Program-made: the position numbers and the translations under genes
Part shown: piece by piece, positions 10,183-19,607 of the stretch
How the letters are laid out: the number at the start of each line of letters is the position of its first letter
How positions within the stretch are numbered: position 1 is the first letter of the stretch
Assembly: GCA_039621445.1 (NCBI GenBank)
Contig: CP154954.1
Coordinates: 66,560,714 to 66,624,713 of the forward strand
DNA: 64,000 nucleotides
Direction of reading: 5' to 3'
DNA from: Euglena gracilis
Taxonomy: Eukaryota > Euglenida > Euglenophyceae > Euglenales
Notes under the pieces: model-generated
Databases searched by the model: none
Seen by the model: the letters and a program-made list of their open reading frames with translations, nothing else
Told to the model about the DNA's origin: nothing

Positions 10183-11668
10183 CAGGCCCGGGCGCAAACT
10201 GCAAGTACATTAAATACGTCAGGAATAAAACCGCAAGGAATTTAATCCGGTGAGCCCCCGCCAGTCGGGGAATTAAATCCGGTCGCCCGTTTTGTGCGGT
10301 TTTTTTTTAAATCTTCGCCTCCAGGGTCGCTTGCCATAAACCGGCGATTTTCTTTCTCCTTTTTTTTGTCGGTTCGCAAACGCGCAGAAAACCTTTTTTT
10401 TTGACTTTTCTTTTCCCCATTTTTTTTTGTGCAAATAAAGCCTCCAAACGTCGAAAAATGTTCCATCGCTTGTCCCTTTTTAATGGGCCCTGTGGCACGG
10501 AACTGGCCAAACATCCTGGCGCCAAACTGGCCACCACCTGTGACAGCCCCCCCCCATCACCAAATTGGGCCACCTGTGACAGCCCCCAAACTGGCCACTG
10601 GTGGAAAATAAGTTGAGTAGAAAATTGGCAACCACCTCTACACAAGAAAAACAAAATGGTGTCAGGGGGAGGCCTTTGCTGGCCCAGGGCCTTTTCAGGC
10701 CACTGGTGCAAAATGGTGTCAGTGGCCCTGCATGCAAAATTGAACTTTTCAGACGGTTCACACACAGGAAATTCAAGGGACACATTTGCAAAACACAACA
10801 ATGCAGCAGAAAAAAAAAGGCGCTACGTAACAAAAAAAATTGCACTGCAGCAGTTACAAAACATTTTTTACCTGCCTTCCTTCAGCTTCTGTTCTTCAGT
10901 TTCTGTTCTCAATTCACCTGATGAAAATGCATGCATCCAAACAAACAATTGCACTGTTCCCCAGCTTTTAACAAGTGTCAACAACACACACAGTCAATGT
11001 GTGTAAACTGTGTTGAGATGTTGGCCACGAATGATGCAACAGAAAATACACACAGAAAGAGGACAACACTAACTAAGAGGACAGAACGTTGAACTAAAAA
11101 AAGCACATGATTCCACAGATGCATGCCACAGACATTTGATGCAACAACCAGAGACTTTTCATTAAAATTCATTTTCCCAGGCTAAAAGTGGAAAAGATCA
11201 ACACAGCCGACTTTAATTGAAAATGAGCAATTCAGCAGAACAAGCGAGATCATACCTTCAAACGTGAAGTTCTTTATCTTCAAATTTAACCATTGCTACT
11301 TCTTCCCACAAGCTTTGCTGCCTGTCTTGGGAGCCCTGGAGTGTGGTGAAAAAATGATTTGATTGGTAAGGGACATAAACCTATCTCTGATGAACTTCTT
11401 CAGCAGCTTTGACCAATTCTTGCACCGCTTCAGGCTTCGCCTTCTTATCACTGGGTACCAAAATTTTCTTCATCGCTTTCTGACCATGTGTCCAACTGTG
11501 GGGGGGGGGACAAAAGGACGCGTATACTTTCGCTATTTCAGGTAAGTAATACTCGGGGGAATTAATTCCGTGGACCACCCGACAGTCGAGGAATTTAACC
11601 GGATTTAATTCCCCCGAGGTTTTTCGTCCAACCGAATTAAATGTCCACGAGATTTAGGCCCGGGCCTG
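10183..11668. mobile_element. 1,486-bp TA-flanked TIR element
   Basis: Perfect 11-bp TIRs CAGGCCCGGGC / GCCCGGGCCTG are flanked by TA (10181-10182, 11669-11670). Removing the element plus one TA rejoins the DIRS 1 frame as GGLYANPPWS, the catalytic-type motif of the Dam-like module. Subterminal palindromic words (GGAATTTAATCCGG, GAATTAAATCCGG, GAATTTAACCGG) occur several times at both ends. No transposase is recognisable inside; the interior has only short frames and a tandem-like GGCCACCTGTGACAGCCCCC motif near 10535-10590. Non-autonomous Tc1/mariner-like is the simplest reading, from the TA duplication. Confidence 0.75.
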
Positions 11669-12480
11669 TATGCCAACCCCCCCTGGTCAATTATTCAAAA
11701 ATTTCTCCTCAGATTGAAAATGGAAAGATTGAAAACATTTCCATTGACCAAAGTTTTGATGGTCACCACCTTTTGGGATTCAGCCACCCGGTGGCCCCAA
11801 TTAATCAAAATGAAAGTTCCAGGGACCCCCTGCCTCAAAATCACCCCTTACAAGGGGTATGTTCACAAACTTCAAGGGGGAGAAAATGCCACCCCCCAGA
11901 TGGCCCCTACAATGCATGATTTGCTCAGGCAAATTTTGGAGGGGAAACAAGTACAAAATACAACCATTAATGATTTCCTGGGCAGAAATAGCAGTTTAAA
12001 GCGCTATCAAAGCGCCTTCTAACTTTTATGGGTGATTTTGGACAAAATGGGGGCACCCCCCCCTGAAGACAACACAGACCATGTGGCCGACGCTTTAATC
12101 CAATTATTCCAATTTTCAAGGGCACAGGCCCGTAATGCATACAGTGCTATGCTTTTGATCCCAGAGTTTGGTGCACTGAGATTACATTCCCTTTTGTCCC
12201 CAATAAAAAAAATTGGAACCAAAATCTTGAAAAATATGGGGCCTTCTGGGATCCTCTCTCAATCCTGCTGGGGCTGGCCCAAGCCCCCTTCCCCACTGAT
12301 ATATGTACATTGTGTACACACCTGATTTTTTGCTCACGAGTCCTCTGTTTGTACAGATCTTCTGATTTGGCACAAGTCAAACGCACCACAAGTGTGTTGG
12401 GCAAGGCTCACCCCAATTTGGCTTTGGTCTCCGCTGAGCCGACCTCCCCAAATGAGATTCAAATTGGTTGGACAGGGGAA
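11669..12480 (+). pseudogene. Dam-like module end and tyrosine-recombinase N-part, DIRS 1
   Basis: The sequence continues from the 10183 insertion with YANPPWSIIQKFLLRLKMER, then ITPYKGYVHKLQGG, HDLLRQILEGKQVQNTTIND, LFQFSRAQARNAYSAMLLIP and, in another frame, SRVLCLYRSSDLAQVKRT. LYRSSDLA resembles the first-arginine box of tyrosine recombinases (GLR-x-SEL), which in DIRS elements circularise and integrate the cDNA. The frame then runs into the terminal-repeat block at about 12500 before the catalytic HxxR and Tyr boxes. A C-terminal recombinase piece lies at 12940-13436 on the other strand. Confidence 0.6.
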
Positions 12481-12516
12481 AGGAGAAGATTAGGGCTTGC
12501 CTTTTATTGCAATTTT

Positions 12517-12930
12517 TTCCCCGACAGTCTCGTACTCCCTCGCGGAAACACCGAAAAGGGAGGAAGGGACACCGAGGGGCGAAAGACCTTGTGAGGCCAT
12601 GCCTTGTTCGCCGGCGGTGTTGTTTGGATTTGCTTTGGTCCCCTGGGTTAGGAGTCCCCGCTTAGTGCCTTTTGTCGCCGGAGTTGGCTGACGATGCTGC
12701 TCCGACTTGGCGACGTGACTTCTTGCCCATGGGGGGTGTCCCCCCCTCTGCCCCCCCTAGACCCCATTTTCTGCTGACCGAGGGCTTTTGATGACGAATT
12801 TTCTTTTACGGGTGGGGGGGGGTCGGGCTCACAAGGTCTTTGTGCTTCGCCCTCGGTGTCCCTTCCTCCCTTGTCGGTGTTCCTCGAGGGAGTACGAGAC
12901 ACCTCGGGCTCTGCACTTTGCCCTTGTGAG
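12517..12930. repeat. DIRS terminal-repeat block with large inverted repeat
   Basis: About 80 bp at 12517-12600 (CTCGTACTCCCTCG to ACCTTGTGAGGCC) is the inverted partner of 12829-12905. Between and beyond them, 12587-12708 and 12829-12930 are direct copies of the DIRS 1 left terminal repeat. The block therefore combines a right terminal repeat with an inverted junction, and the recombinase coding sequence changes strand across it. Confidence 0.6.
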
Positions 12931-12939
12931 GCCTGACTG

Positions 12940-13436
12940 TGCACTAAAATTAGGGGGGCCAGGGCATTTTCCAGGGCACCTTGGGCTCCAAGTATTTGGC
13001 AATGGGCTGTAAAAGCCTCCACCCCCCTCCACTGGCCAATCTCACAAACTTCTTGGGCTGAAAGGCCCAATTGTTGTTTGAGTAAACCAACCCCTGCCCC
13101 TTCGGTGGAGTGGGCCCCCCACACGTATACCCCATGTTTGGCCAAAAAATCTTTAGTGATTGAAGCAACTGTGTCTGCACTGATGGCTTTATAGGAGGGT
13201 TTTAAAGAAATTAGAAGGGGACCCCCGGGTCTGACAAATAAACGTGTAGCAGCCACATGTGAAATCATTAAATGAAAGGGACTGATCTGGGGACACTGGG
13301 GTATGGACACAACCCTCTCCCACTTGTGGAATTTCTGTCCCTTACGCCTAATTTTGATGAAGGGTACTCTTAAAAAAAAGTTCCCCAGGTGGTGTTTCTG
13401 ACAAGGTTTGTGGGGGGCTCTCGTCTGCCTGACCAA
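12940..13436 (-). pseudogene. Tyrosine-recombinase C-terminal part, inverted relative to DIRS 1
   Basis: Minus-strand frame with FLRVPFIKIRRKGQKFH, SPFHLMISHVAATRLFVRPG, AISADTVASITKDFLAKHGV, GAHSTEGAGVGLLKQQLGLS and EICEIGQWRG-like EVCEIGQWRGVEAFTAH. The order matches the C-terminal catalytic half of DIRS-type recombinases: the H-S-T-R-G-A box (here HSTEGA, so the second Arg of the R-H-R triad appears replaced by Glu) and the G-x-W...F-x-x-H/Y end. It stops at the terminal-repeat block. Likely inactive. Confidence 0.6.
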
Positions 13437-13838
13437 AAATCTGAACGGGGGAGCTACGCGCGTGTTTGCTTAAAGACAGTAAGCCGTGCCTACACACAGG
13501 AAAACATGCAAGGGAAGGAATATGCGAGGAAAGGTCCAGGGAGGCGCCGGGGAGTGGCTGGATTCCCTTGGTGGTCGCTAAAAGGACGGAGAATTTTGTT
13601 TGGAAAAAACCTGGCATTATTTGGCTCTCCTTTTATTTGTCTGTGTTTTCCACACCCCCCACCCAAGTGGACAGCTCCGGCTCCGCACAAGGCCCCAGTG
13701 AGGTCCTGCTCTTCTTTCCGGCTGTTGTGTGTGTTTTTCGTGTTGGTTGTGGTGTTTCTTACTGCTTTTCTTCGCCGGAGTAGGCGGATCATAATCGTCC
13801 TTTTGTGACGGAGCTGCAACCATTCGTTCAAGCCGATC

Positions 13839-14324
13839 ATGCAAATTTCGCACCTGCAAGACGAGACCGACAAAGAGGCCTTCGAAGCGGCGTGGAGCAA
13901 CATTTTCTTACAAGAATCGCTCACAACAGCCTTCCCTTCTTGCGAGAAAGCCGACGCTACCGCTGTGATGGCCACGATTGGTTCAGGTCAGAAGTGGACT
14001 GGAGCAGGGTGGGATACAACCCGATGTGCCCTTGCCGTACGGAAGCTCACTGGAGTGGCTATGGTGGAGTCTACCCTACAACCATATCTTGCAGCTTACC
14101 TTTACAGCTTGGCACTCACGAAGAACGTCTCGATACCGTCATTGGAGCTAAGCGACAAGGCGTCGGACGTGGCCTTCAAGCTGTACGAGAAATGGACGAC
14201 GGCAACGACGACGACGGCGGAGATGGATCGCGACGAGGAGGCAGCGCGCGCGGCGGAGGAAGCCCATGACTTCCCCTGGCACACGGCCGAGGAAGCACTG
14301 CCGGGGGACCTGGAGAGGATATAG
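13839..14324 (+). CDS. Gag-like N-terminal ORF, DIRS 2
   Basis: 161 codons from an ATG, mostly helical in character, with a conserved-looking start MQISHLQDETDKEAFEAAWS and an acidic, Ala-rich C-terminus. It follows terminal-repeat-like sequence (13675-13790) and precedes the RT, the gag position. I recognise no known domain. Downstream, 14325-14546 has no long frame in this phase and may hold an intron or a frameshift. Confidence 0.45.
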   Translation: MQISHLQDETDKEAFEAAWSNIFLQESLTTAFPSCEKADATAVMATIGSGQKWTGAGWDTTRCALAVRKLTGVAMVESTLQPYLAAYLYSLALTKNVSIPSLELSDKASDVAFKLYEKWTTATTTTAEMDRDEEAARAAEEAHDFPWHTAEEALPGDLERI

Positions 14325-14546
14325 ACACAGGTACAGTCTGGGGACTTACGGTTGGACGTACGAAGTTTGCTGGAAAAGATACCCACATGGAAGACCCTGT
14401 AGCCCAAAGCGGAGGAAAACAACCACCGTCAAGACGGTAAGAGTGGGTATGACCGCACCATGCGTGCAGTCCAACAGAAGTTCTTGAATATACTACGTAT
14501 CTTGGCAGCGCTGCACTGAACCTTACAAGGAGCCCCTGAAGACGTA

Positions 14547-15390
14547 TTGGGTTCGAGCCAACAAATATTCGCATATGTGGTTGCCTGTGAAGGAGACATT
14601 GTCAAGGAGAGGAAGAGGAGAAGCATCCCGCAGACCATACAGCCAGGAAATGGCCTGTTCACCCCTGAGGACATCAAAATGGCCAAAGTCCAAGCTGGCA
14701 CAAACAAAGAGGGTATCAAATCCCCCTTCAGAGGTGAGTTCCCCATGTGGAATTTTCCCACCCCCACAGGTGGAAAAGGGTGGCAGTTCAAGCAATGGCC
14801 AACAAATTGGCAACCGAGACCATGGCGGTCTGGCCCCAAAGGGAAAGGCAAGTCCAAAGGAGGAAAATGGTTTGCCCAACACCTTGCCAGGAAGTATTGC
14901 TCCTTCCTTTTCAGATCAGAACTCATCAAGTCCCAAAAGGACATTGTGTCCACCAGAGCTGGCCATTGTGCCACAAAGTCAACCAGCCCGGAGGGGCAGA
15001 AGCCAAGACATCTGCAGGCTGTGGGAAGCTGCAAGCTTGAGATCTGTGGAACAGATCACCGAGGTGCTGCTGCTGACAGATGTGCACTTTCTGGGAGTGC
15101 CTCTGTTTCAGAGGCTTCAGGACCAGCTGCCATGGTGGCAAAAGGTTGCCCCCCCCCAGGGTGTTGCAACTCATCACACAGGGGGTAACCCCCCCTTGGG
15201 AGTCACCCCCCTCTCTCAGCACATGTTCCATACGAAAAATCAATTGTGGAAATACAAAAGGCAAAAAGTATTTTACAAGACTATATACTATTTTCAGGCA
15301 GGAGCCATAAAACCAGTCCTCTGGGAAGGTACCCAACACACCATCCCTTGGTTTGTAATCTCCAAAAAAGAGCCTCAGGGGGAAAAACAT
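14547..15390 (+). pseudogene. Gag-like basic region and RT start, DIRS 2
   Basis: One frame (14547 on) carries IFAYVVACEGDIVKERKRR and a basic, Trp/Gly/Lys-rich tail (GPKGKGKSKGGK), like a nucleic-acid-binding gag end. A second frame (from about 14880) carries SQDICRLWEAASLRSVEQIT and the RT start AGAIKPVLWEGTQHTIPWFV then ISKKEPQGEKH, where the chromovirus interrupts it at 15391. At least one frameshift separates the two. The RT continues at 33016 in the same frame once the chromovirus and one AACAT copy are removed. Confidence 0.6.
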
Positions 15391-15701
15391 TGTAACTTTT
15401 CTCCTTGAACTGGAACTTCTCCAAAACAACTTGATAGTTCCAAACTTGAAATGTCCTACCTCTTGTTATAATCTTGTCCAAGACACAGCCACAGGCAAAG
15501 CACGTAGCCAAACAACGAGAAAACCAAAACTGTGAAGAGGAGGTGAGAGGAATGTACAATTACAGTAGCGAAACTGTCCGCGAAGCAGTTGATAGTGAAT
15601 TTCTGAGCAGCAGGGAACTGCCAGGAAGGAGACATCGCAAAGCGACGCCTTGGTAAGAGGAAAGTGCTCTGTCCACTGGTAAATCAGGCTACGGCGTTAC
15701 A
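15391..15701 (-). repeat. Chromovirus 1 3' LTR
   Basis: 311 bp, TGTAAC...GTTACA. By direct reading it differs from the other LTR (32691-33010) by one substitution and by lacking a 9-bp block (TGTGCACTG) near 15497. Such similarity implies a recent insertion or conversion between LTRs. Confidence 0.92.
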
Positions 15702-15714
15702 ATCTCCCCCTCGC
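15702..15714 (-). promoter_or_regulatory. Polypurine tract of chromovirus 1
   Basis: Read on the minus strand, GCGAGGGGGAGAT lies directly upstream of the 3' LTR start TGTAACGCC, the expected place and composition for a plus-strand primer. Assignment rests on position and purine richness. Confidence 0.6.
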
Positions 15715-16145
15715 AAACAGGCAGGGCAGTTTTGCGACAAACGACCAAGGTTCGGCAAATTTCGAAATTTTGGGAATTTTTCATTTCAATTGAAAAATTT
15801 GAAAAATTCGAATTTTTCGGAAATTTCAAAAATCGCGGAACGCGAATCTGGGTATTCCTAATTCATCAGAAATTGCTTTTTGTGAATTGTGCAGACAACT
15901 CTAAGATGCCAGCGGGATGCAGGAGCATATGGTGAATTTGCCAATTCTTTCAGTGAATGTACATTTTTCTCTGTTGCAGATCTCACGGCAAGAAATTACT
16001 CAAGTCTATCACGCCTGAAATGAACTTATTGGAAGGAGGTTGGTAATCTGGACCTGAGCATGTCCCTGCTAAACTGCTCATTTTGTATTACGGCCAACAA
16101 CGTGTGTGTTTTCTAGTTCCTGTTGCTGTTCCTGTTTGCTTTTCA
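15715..16145. other. Chromovirus 1 3' untranslated part, AT-rich
   Basis: Lies between the minisatellite and the polypurine tract. It is rich in AAATTT-type words (15750-15830). I see no gene. Confidence 0.5.
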
Positions 16146-16149
16146 ATGG

Positions 16150-16825
16150 AAAAGAACTGGCCAGTTTTGGGACAGATTTGGTGGCCAAGTTTTCGGCCAT
16201 ATGTGCTGGCCAGTTTTGGGCAGAAGTGCTGGCCAGTTTTGGGCCACATGCTGGCCAGTTTCGGGCCAGATTGGTGGCCAGTTTTGGGCCACAGTTTTGG
16301 GCAGATGTGGTGGCCAGTTTTGGGCCACATGCTGGCCGGTTTTGGGCCAGATTGGTGGCCAGTTTTGGGCCACAGTTTTGGGCAGAAGTGATGGCCAGTT
16401 TTGGGCCAGATTGGTGGCCAGTTTTGGGCCACACGTGCTGGCCACTTTTGGGCAGGCTGACCAGTTTTGGGCCACATGCTGGCCAGTTTTGGGCCACATG
16501 CTGGCCAGTTTTGGGCCACATGCTGGCCAGTTTCGGGCCAGATTGGTGCTGGCCGGTTTTGGGCCAGATTGGTGGCCAGTTTTGGGCCACAGTTTTGGGC
16601 AGATGTGCTGGCCAGTTTTGGGCCACATGCTGGCCGGTTTTGGGCCAGATTGGTGGCCAGTTTTGGGCCACAGTTTTGGGCAGAAGTGGTGGCCAGTTTT
16701 GGGCCAGATTGGTGGCCAGTTTTGGGCCACACGTGCTGGCCACTTTTGGGCAGGCTGGCCAGTTTTGGGCCACATGCTGGCCAGTTTTGGGCCACATGCT
16801 GGCCAGTTTTGGGCCAGATATAGAG
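16150..16825. repeat. 22-bp minisatellite in the 3' part of chromovirus 1
   Basis: Tandem copies of a roughly 22-bp unit based on GGCCAGTTTTGGGCCACATGCT, with 23-bp and shortened variants, and a higher-order block of about 280 bp that occurs twice (about 16245-16470 and 16520-16770). The unit contains the palindrome TGGCCA and has no stop in most frames, so long spurious ORFs (235-274 codons) appear on both strands. It lies between the chromodomain and the 3' LTR, the place where tandem repeats are known to arise in large plant Ty3/gypsy elements. Confidence 0.9.
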
Positions 16826-16829
16826 AATG

Positions 16830-17558
16830 TTGGCGTACGGGCCAAATTTTCCCGGCCCTTTTTTGAAAATCCTGCCTCAAAAATTTCAAAATCACCCTTT
16901 TTCCATCATCTTGCAAACAAAACCTGCTAATTTTTTCTGGCTGTTTTCAGGTTTGGCACCAATTTTTTCGGCTTTAAGTCCCCCCCCCCGGTACGGGGTG
17001 GCGTTGTCTGGGGGACGGGGTTGGTTTTTTGATCATTTCATCGGGATGGTTTCTGCCGAGTAAAGGTGGGCTTCTGCAACAGCCGGGGGGCCGGCAACAA
17101 AAAATCTTTTTTTTGTCACCGACGCGATTTTCCGCAGACGGAAGGCAAAAATCATCTGAATTACCTCTCGATGGTGTTTTTCTTTCTTCGAGTACCTTGA
17201 AAATGCCGTTATCCTTGGAAGGACTTTGGCCGACGGCAAAAAAAACACATCCCTTTTGCAGTGCTTCACCCTGTCGAATTTTTGGAAATTTTCCTCACGA
17301 AAAATTCGAATAATTCAACCTTGAAAAATTCGAATTATTCGAAGCGGAAAAATACCCCGAACCCTGCAAACGACGCTGTTTCTCAATGGGTTGCCTACTG
17401 AAATTCAGCATCCTCAGCAGAGACTTTGGGTCTGGATTGGGGTCAAAGATCAGAAAACCTTGAAGGTACTCACCTCAGGCTTCCATGGGCTCCTACTGGG
17501 TTCGGATCCTCTTGCGGAAAAGCCAGGCAGGCACTCAAAGTTGAAGAGTTTGGTTTGC
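16830..17558. other. Chromovirus 1 sequence downstream of pol, no supported gene
   Basis: AT-rich with poly-C and poly-T tracts (16980-17040, 17105-17120). Short frames only. Belongs to the 3' part of the chromovirus because it lies between its chromodomain and its 3' LTR. Confidence 0.5.
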
Positions 17559-18098
17559 TCACTCATCACAGAAGCCAAACAGGGTAGCCATGCGGACAGG
17601 AATTCGGGAGGCAAGGTCTTGAGCGTTTTTTAGCGGGACATTCAGGTTCTTGGACTCGCAATAATCCACAAAAGCTTTGGTCAGACAACCATCATTATGG
17701 ATGAACGCTTTGATTGGTTCCCAAGTTGCGTCTTGGAGACCATAGCCTTTCCACACAGTCAGGAACCTCCAACCTTGTTTGTACTTATGGGTCTGGATGG
17801 ATTCAACTTCAAAAAATCCATCTTCTTCAGTGTTGGGTTCCTCAGGTGGGGCTTCAGGTTGGTTTGCCTCGTCCCGAACGGAAATTTCTGCTTCGTCTTC
17901 ATTGTCGCTCAGTTCTTCAGGCTGGTTTGGAAAATGCTTCAGGAACTCGAAAGCGACTTCGACTTCACCTCCCAGTTTCGGGGACGCTCTCAGCAAAACA
18001 GCGGAGTGCTTGACTTGGATGATTTGGAAAGGTCCAATCCATTGAGATCCCAGTTTTACAGCTCGCCATTGGGGAAACCGATTGCGATGGACCAGGAC
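17559..18098 (-). pseudogene. Chromovirus 1 integrase C-terminus and chromodomain
   Basis: The minus frame reads VHRNRFPQWRAVKLGSQWIG, PFQIIQVKHSAVLLRA (the SH3-like C-terminal part of Ty3 integrases), an acidic linker, and a chromodomain: FEVESIQTHKYKQGW, LTVWKGYG, ATWEP. The chromodomain has the W-K-G-Y/W and T/A-W-E-P signatures and could target integration to chromatin marks. It is the continuation of the integrase core at 26581-27100, from which it is separated by the 18103-26576 insertion (TSD ATAG). Joining across that insertion restores the frame. The ORF ends in a stop at 17559. Confidence 0.85.
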
Positions 18099-18102
18099 AT
18101 AG

Positions 18103-18191
18103 TGTGAGCGCGGGCCAGATTTGAGATTTATTTTGGTAAGAGATGCCAGCAGAAATTAGGCATTACCTCACAGAGATTTTGGGGAATTACA
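18103..18191 (+). repeat. TRIM-like element left LTR, part 1
   Basis: First 89 bp of the left LTR, ending in GGAATTACA, where the non-LTR element inserted. It continues at 25000-25198. The pair differs from the right LTR by four substitutions in 288 bp by direct comparison. Confidence 0.9.
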
Positions 18192-18237
18192 CACTTTCTG
18201 AGTGTCTATTTTTTTTTCGATCTCCGCATAAACCGCC

Positions 18238-19062
18238 ATGTCGGGGGCCGCGGCCCCAGAAGACCCGCCAGCTGTGCTGGAAGTGCCGCTGGACAACGTC
18301 ATCCTCAACAAGAAATTGACTTCGGTGCTGGACCAAGTGGGCCTGGTGGCCCAGAATATGATGCTGCTGGCGAGCAAGGTGGAGGCCCTGGCCGACAAGG
18401 TGGAGGAAGGTCGACCAGGAAAAAGAAAAAGACAAGCTGAAGAAGATTATGAAGACTACCTCCGACAAAAGCACCAGAACAAGTACATCCCCCGCCACCT
18501 CCGCCACCAGCAACAGCAGCAGCCTGAGCAGCCCTTACCTCTCCCCTGGCCCCCACACACACACCCACACCAACACTCACACATCACACATTTAAATCCC
18601 CAGGGGATGCCTGGAAGGACTGCCCAGCACCAACAGCAGCAGCAACAGCTGCAGCCCCAAATGGGGCCACAAATGGGCAGCCAAATGGGGACCCAAATGG
18701 GCATGACCATCCCCACCATGAGTGCCAGTGCCACAGCCAACAACCACCAAGGGCTGCAGCTCCCCACCGACCTGCTGCGACAGCTGCTGCTGCAAATCAT
18801 GTGGCTGCTGTTTGGAAATGTTACACAACAAAATGGCAGCAACATGGCCAATGCTGTCTCACAATTAATGGCCCCCCCATCAGGAACATTTGGACCCTGT
18901 CCCCCACATGTGCTCCCCCTTGTGCCCTGCCCTGTGCCCTGCCCAAGCCAAAGGGGGGAAGGGGGGGGACAGGAGGTATTTGAGGTCACAAAACAGACAA
19001 GACCCCCCCAAATGCAAATGCAAAAAAATGCCCCACAACACCCCAAATCCAGAGGATTTTAG
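18238..19062 (+). CDS. Gag-like ORF1 of the non-LTR element
   Basis: 274 codons from an ATG 46 bp inside the element. N-terminal residues 15-60 look like a short coiled coil (LNKKL...VGLVAQNMMLLASKVEALA), followed by a basic patch GKRKRQ and then Gln/His/Pro/Met-rich low complexity with MGPQMGSQMGTQMG repeats. No zinc knuckle is visible. As the first ORF of a non-LTR element it probably encodes the RNA-binding particle protein; that is inference. It overlaps the next frame, and the heptamer A-AAA-AAT at 19023-19029 lies just before its stop at 19060. Confidence 0.65.
   Translation: MSGAAAPEDPPAVLEVPLDNVILNKKLTSVLDQVGLVAQNMMLLASKVEALADKVEEGRPGKRKRQAEEDYEDYLRQKHQNKYIPRHLRHQQQQQPEQPLPLPWPPHTHPHQHSHITHLNPQGMPGRTAQHQQQQQQLQPQMGPQMGSQMGTQMGMTIPTMSASATANNHQGLQLPTDLLRQLLLQIMWLLFGNVTQQNGSNMANAVSQLMAPPSGTFGPCPPHVLPLVPCPVPCPSQRGEGGGQEVFEVTKQTRPPQMQMQKNAPQHPKSRGF
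19023..19029 (+). promoter_or_regulatory. Candidate -1 ribosomal frameshift site
   Basis: In the ORF1 frame the codons are CAA AAA AAT, giving the canonical X-XXY-YYZ heptamer A-AAA-AAT. A -1 shift here leads into the open frame that carries QRILEKLRTRSTLEKQQ and the first 2A site. Without a shift ORF1 ends 31 bases later. The downstream stretch is C-rich and I cannot tell whether a pseudoknot forms. A plain 1-base deletion or insertion in the A-run is the alternative. Confidence 0.5.
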
Positions 19063-19607
19063 AAAAATTAAGGACCAGGTCCACACTGGAAAAACAGCAA
19101 GTGGCACAGATTGTGGAGGAAAGAAAAACAGCACAGATGGCTGCACAAACCAGGGCTGGCAAATCCCAAACCCCAGCAAAGCTGCCCACAAACTCGGTGA
19201 CAGCCGCAGACGACTGGTCTGTGCTGTCCTCGACGGATGCCTCCATCTGGGGGGAGTGGACTGGCCAAAGAAAAAAATACAAAAAAGCCCTCGTGGACCA
19301 GTGGTTGGAAGACATCCATATCACTGTGGCCCCCCTTCCCCCTCACCCCCCCGGACGCACCTGGTCTAACCTGGCGGACGATGAGGTCCAGCTCCTCCTG
19401 TATGCACCTTGTGCTCCGCTCCAGGCCGGGGGGGAAGTCCGGTGGCAGTTCCTCGCCAAATCATGGGGGACGGGACACACCCTGGGCACCCACAGGGCCG
19501 GCCCCCCCCTCTGGCCGGCAGACCTGTGGCTCAATCACCACACGAACAAAAGCCACAGGGACATTCTCTGTTGTGGGGATATCGAAGAAAACCCGGGCCC
19601 TTCTTCC
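19029..19607 (+). CDS. Polyprotein segment ending in 2A site 1
   Basis: Open in the -1 frame relative to ORF1. It starts with a Lys/Gln/Glu-rich helix (LEKQQVAQIVEERKTAQMAA), continues through WSVLSSTDASIWGEWTGQRK and ends at the 2A-like peptide GDIEENPGP (19575-19601). I do not recognise the domain. After the 2A site the frame continues as Ser/Gly low complexity, while the sensible coding frame moves +1 at an 11-G tract (19608-19618). Confidence 0.6.
19575..19601 (+). other. 2A-like site 1 (GDIEENPGP)
   Basis: Matches the D-(V/I)-E-x-N-P-G-P consensus at which ribosomes fail to form the Gly-Pro bond and release two products. Preceded by DILCC, as in other 2A peptides. It would separate the segment above from the zinc-finger segment below. 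Confidence 0.85.

Larger units (their letters stand above)
5985..12708 (+). mobile_element. DIRS-like retrotransposon 1, interrupted
   Basis: Order on the plus strand: terminal repeat (about 6030-6275), Gly/His/Gln-rich gag-like ORF, reverse transcriptase, RNase H-like region with SDSSTHAWGGW, Dam-like module ending in YANPPWS, and a tyrosine-recombinase piece with LYRSSDLA. This is the DIRS order (gag, RT/RH, methyltransferase-like, recombinase). The terminal-repeat family recurs at 12587-12708 and 12829-12930. Four insertions interrupt it, one nested in another. Coding parts lie in several frames, so this copy is dead. I chose limits by the terminal-repeat homology, so they are approximate. 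Confidence 0.75.

Noticed and set aside
16150-16825. Possible CRISPR-like array
   Set aside because: The units are contiguous variants without unique spacers, in a eukaryotic retroelement context.
16078-16930. Long ORFs (235-274 codons) on both strands rich in WPKTGQHVAQN or LASFGPHAGQFW
   Set aside because: They are translations of the 22-bp minisatellite, which lacks stops in most frames. No independent coding evidence.
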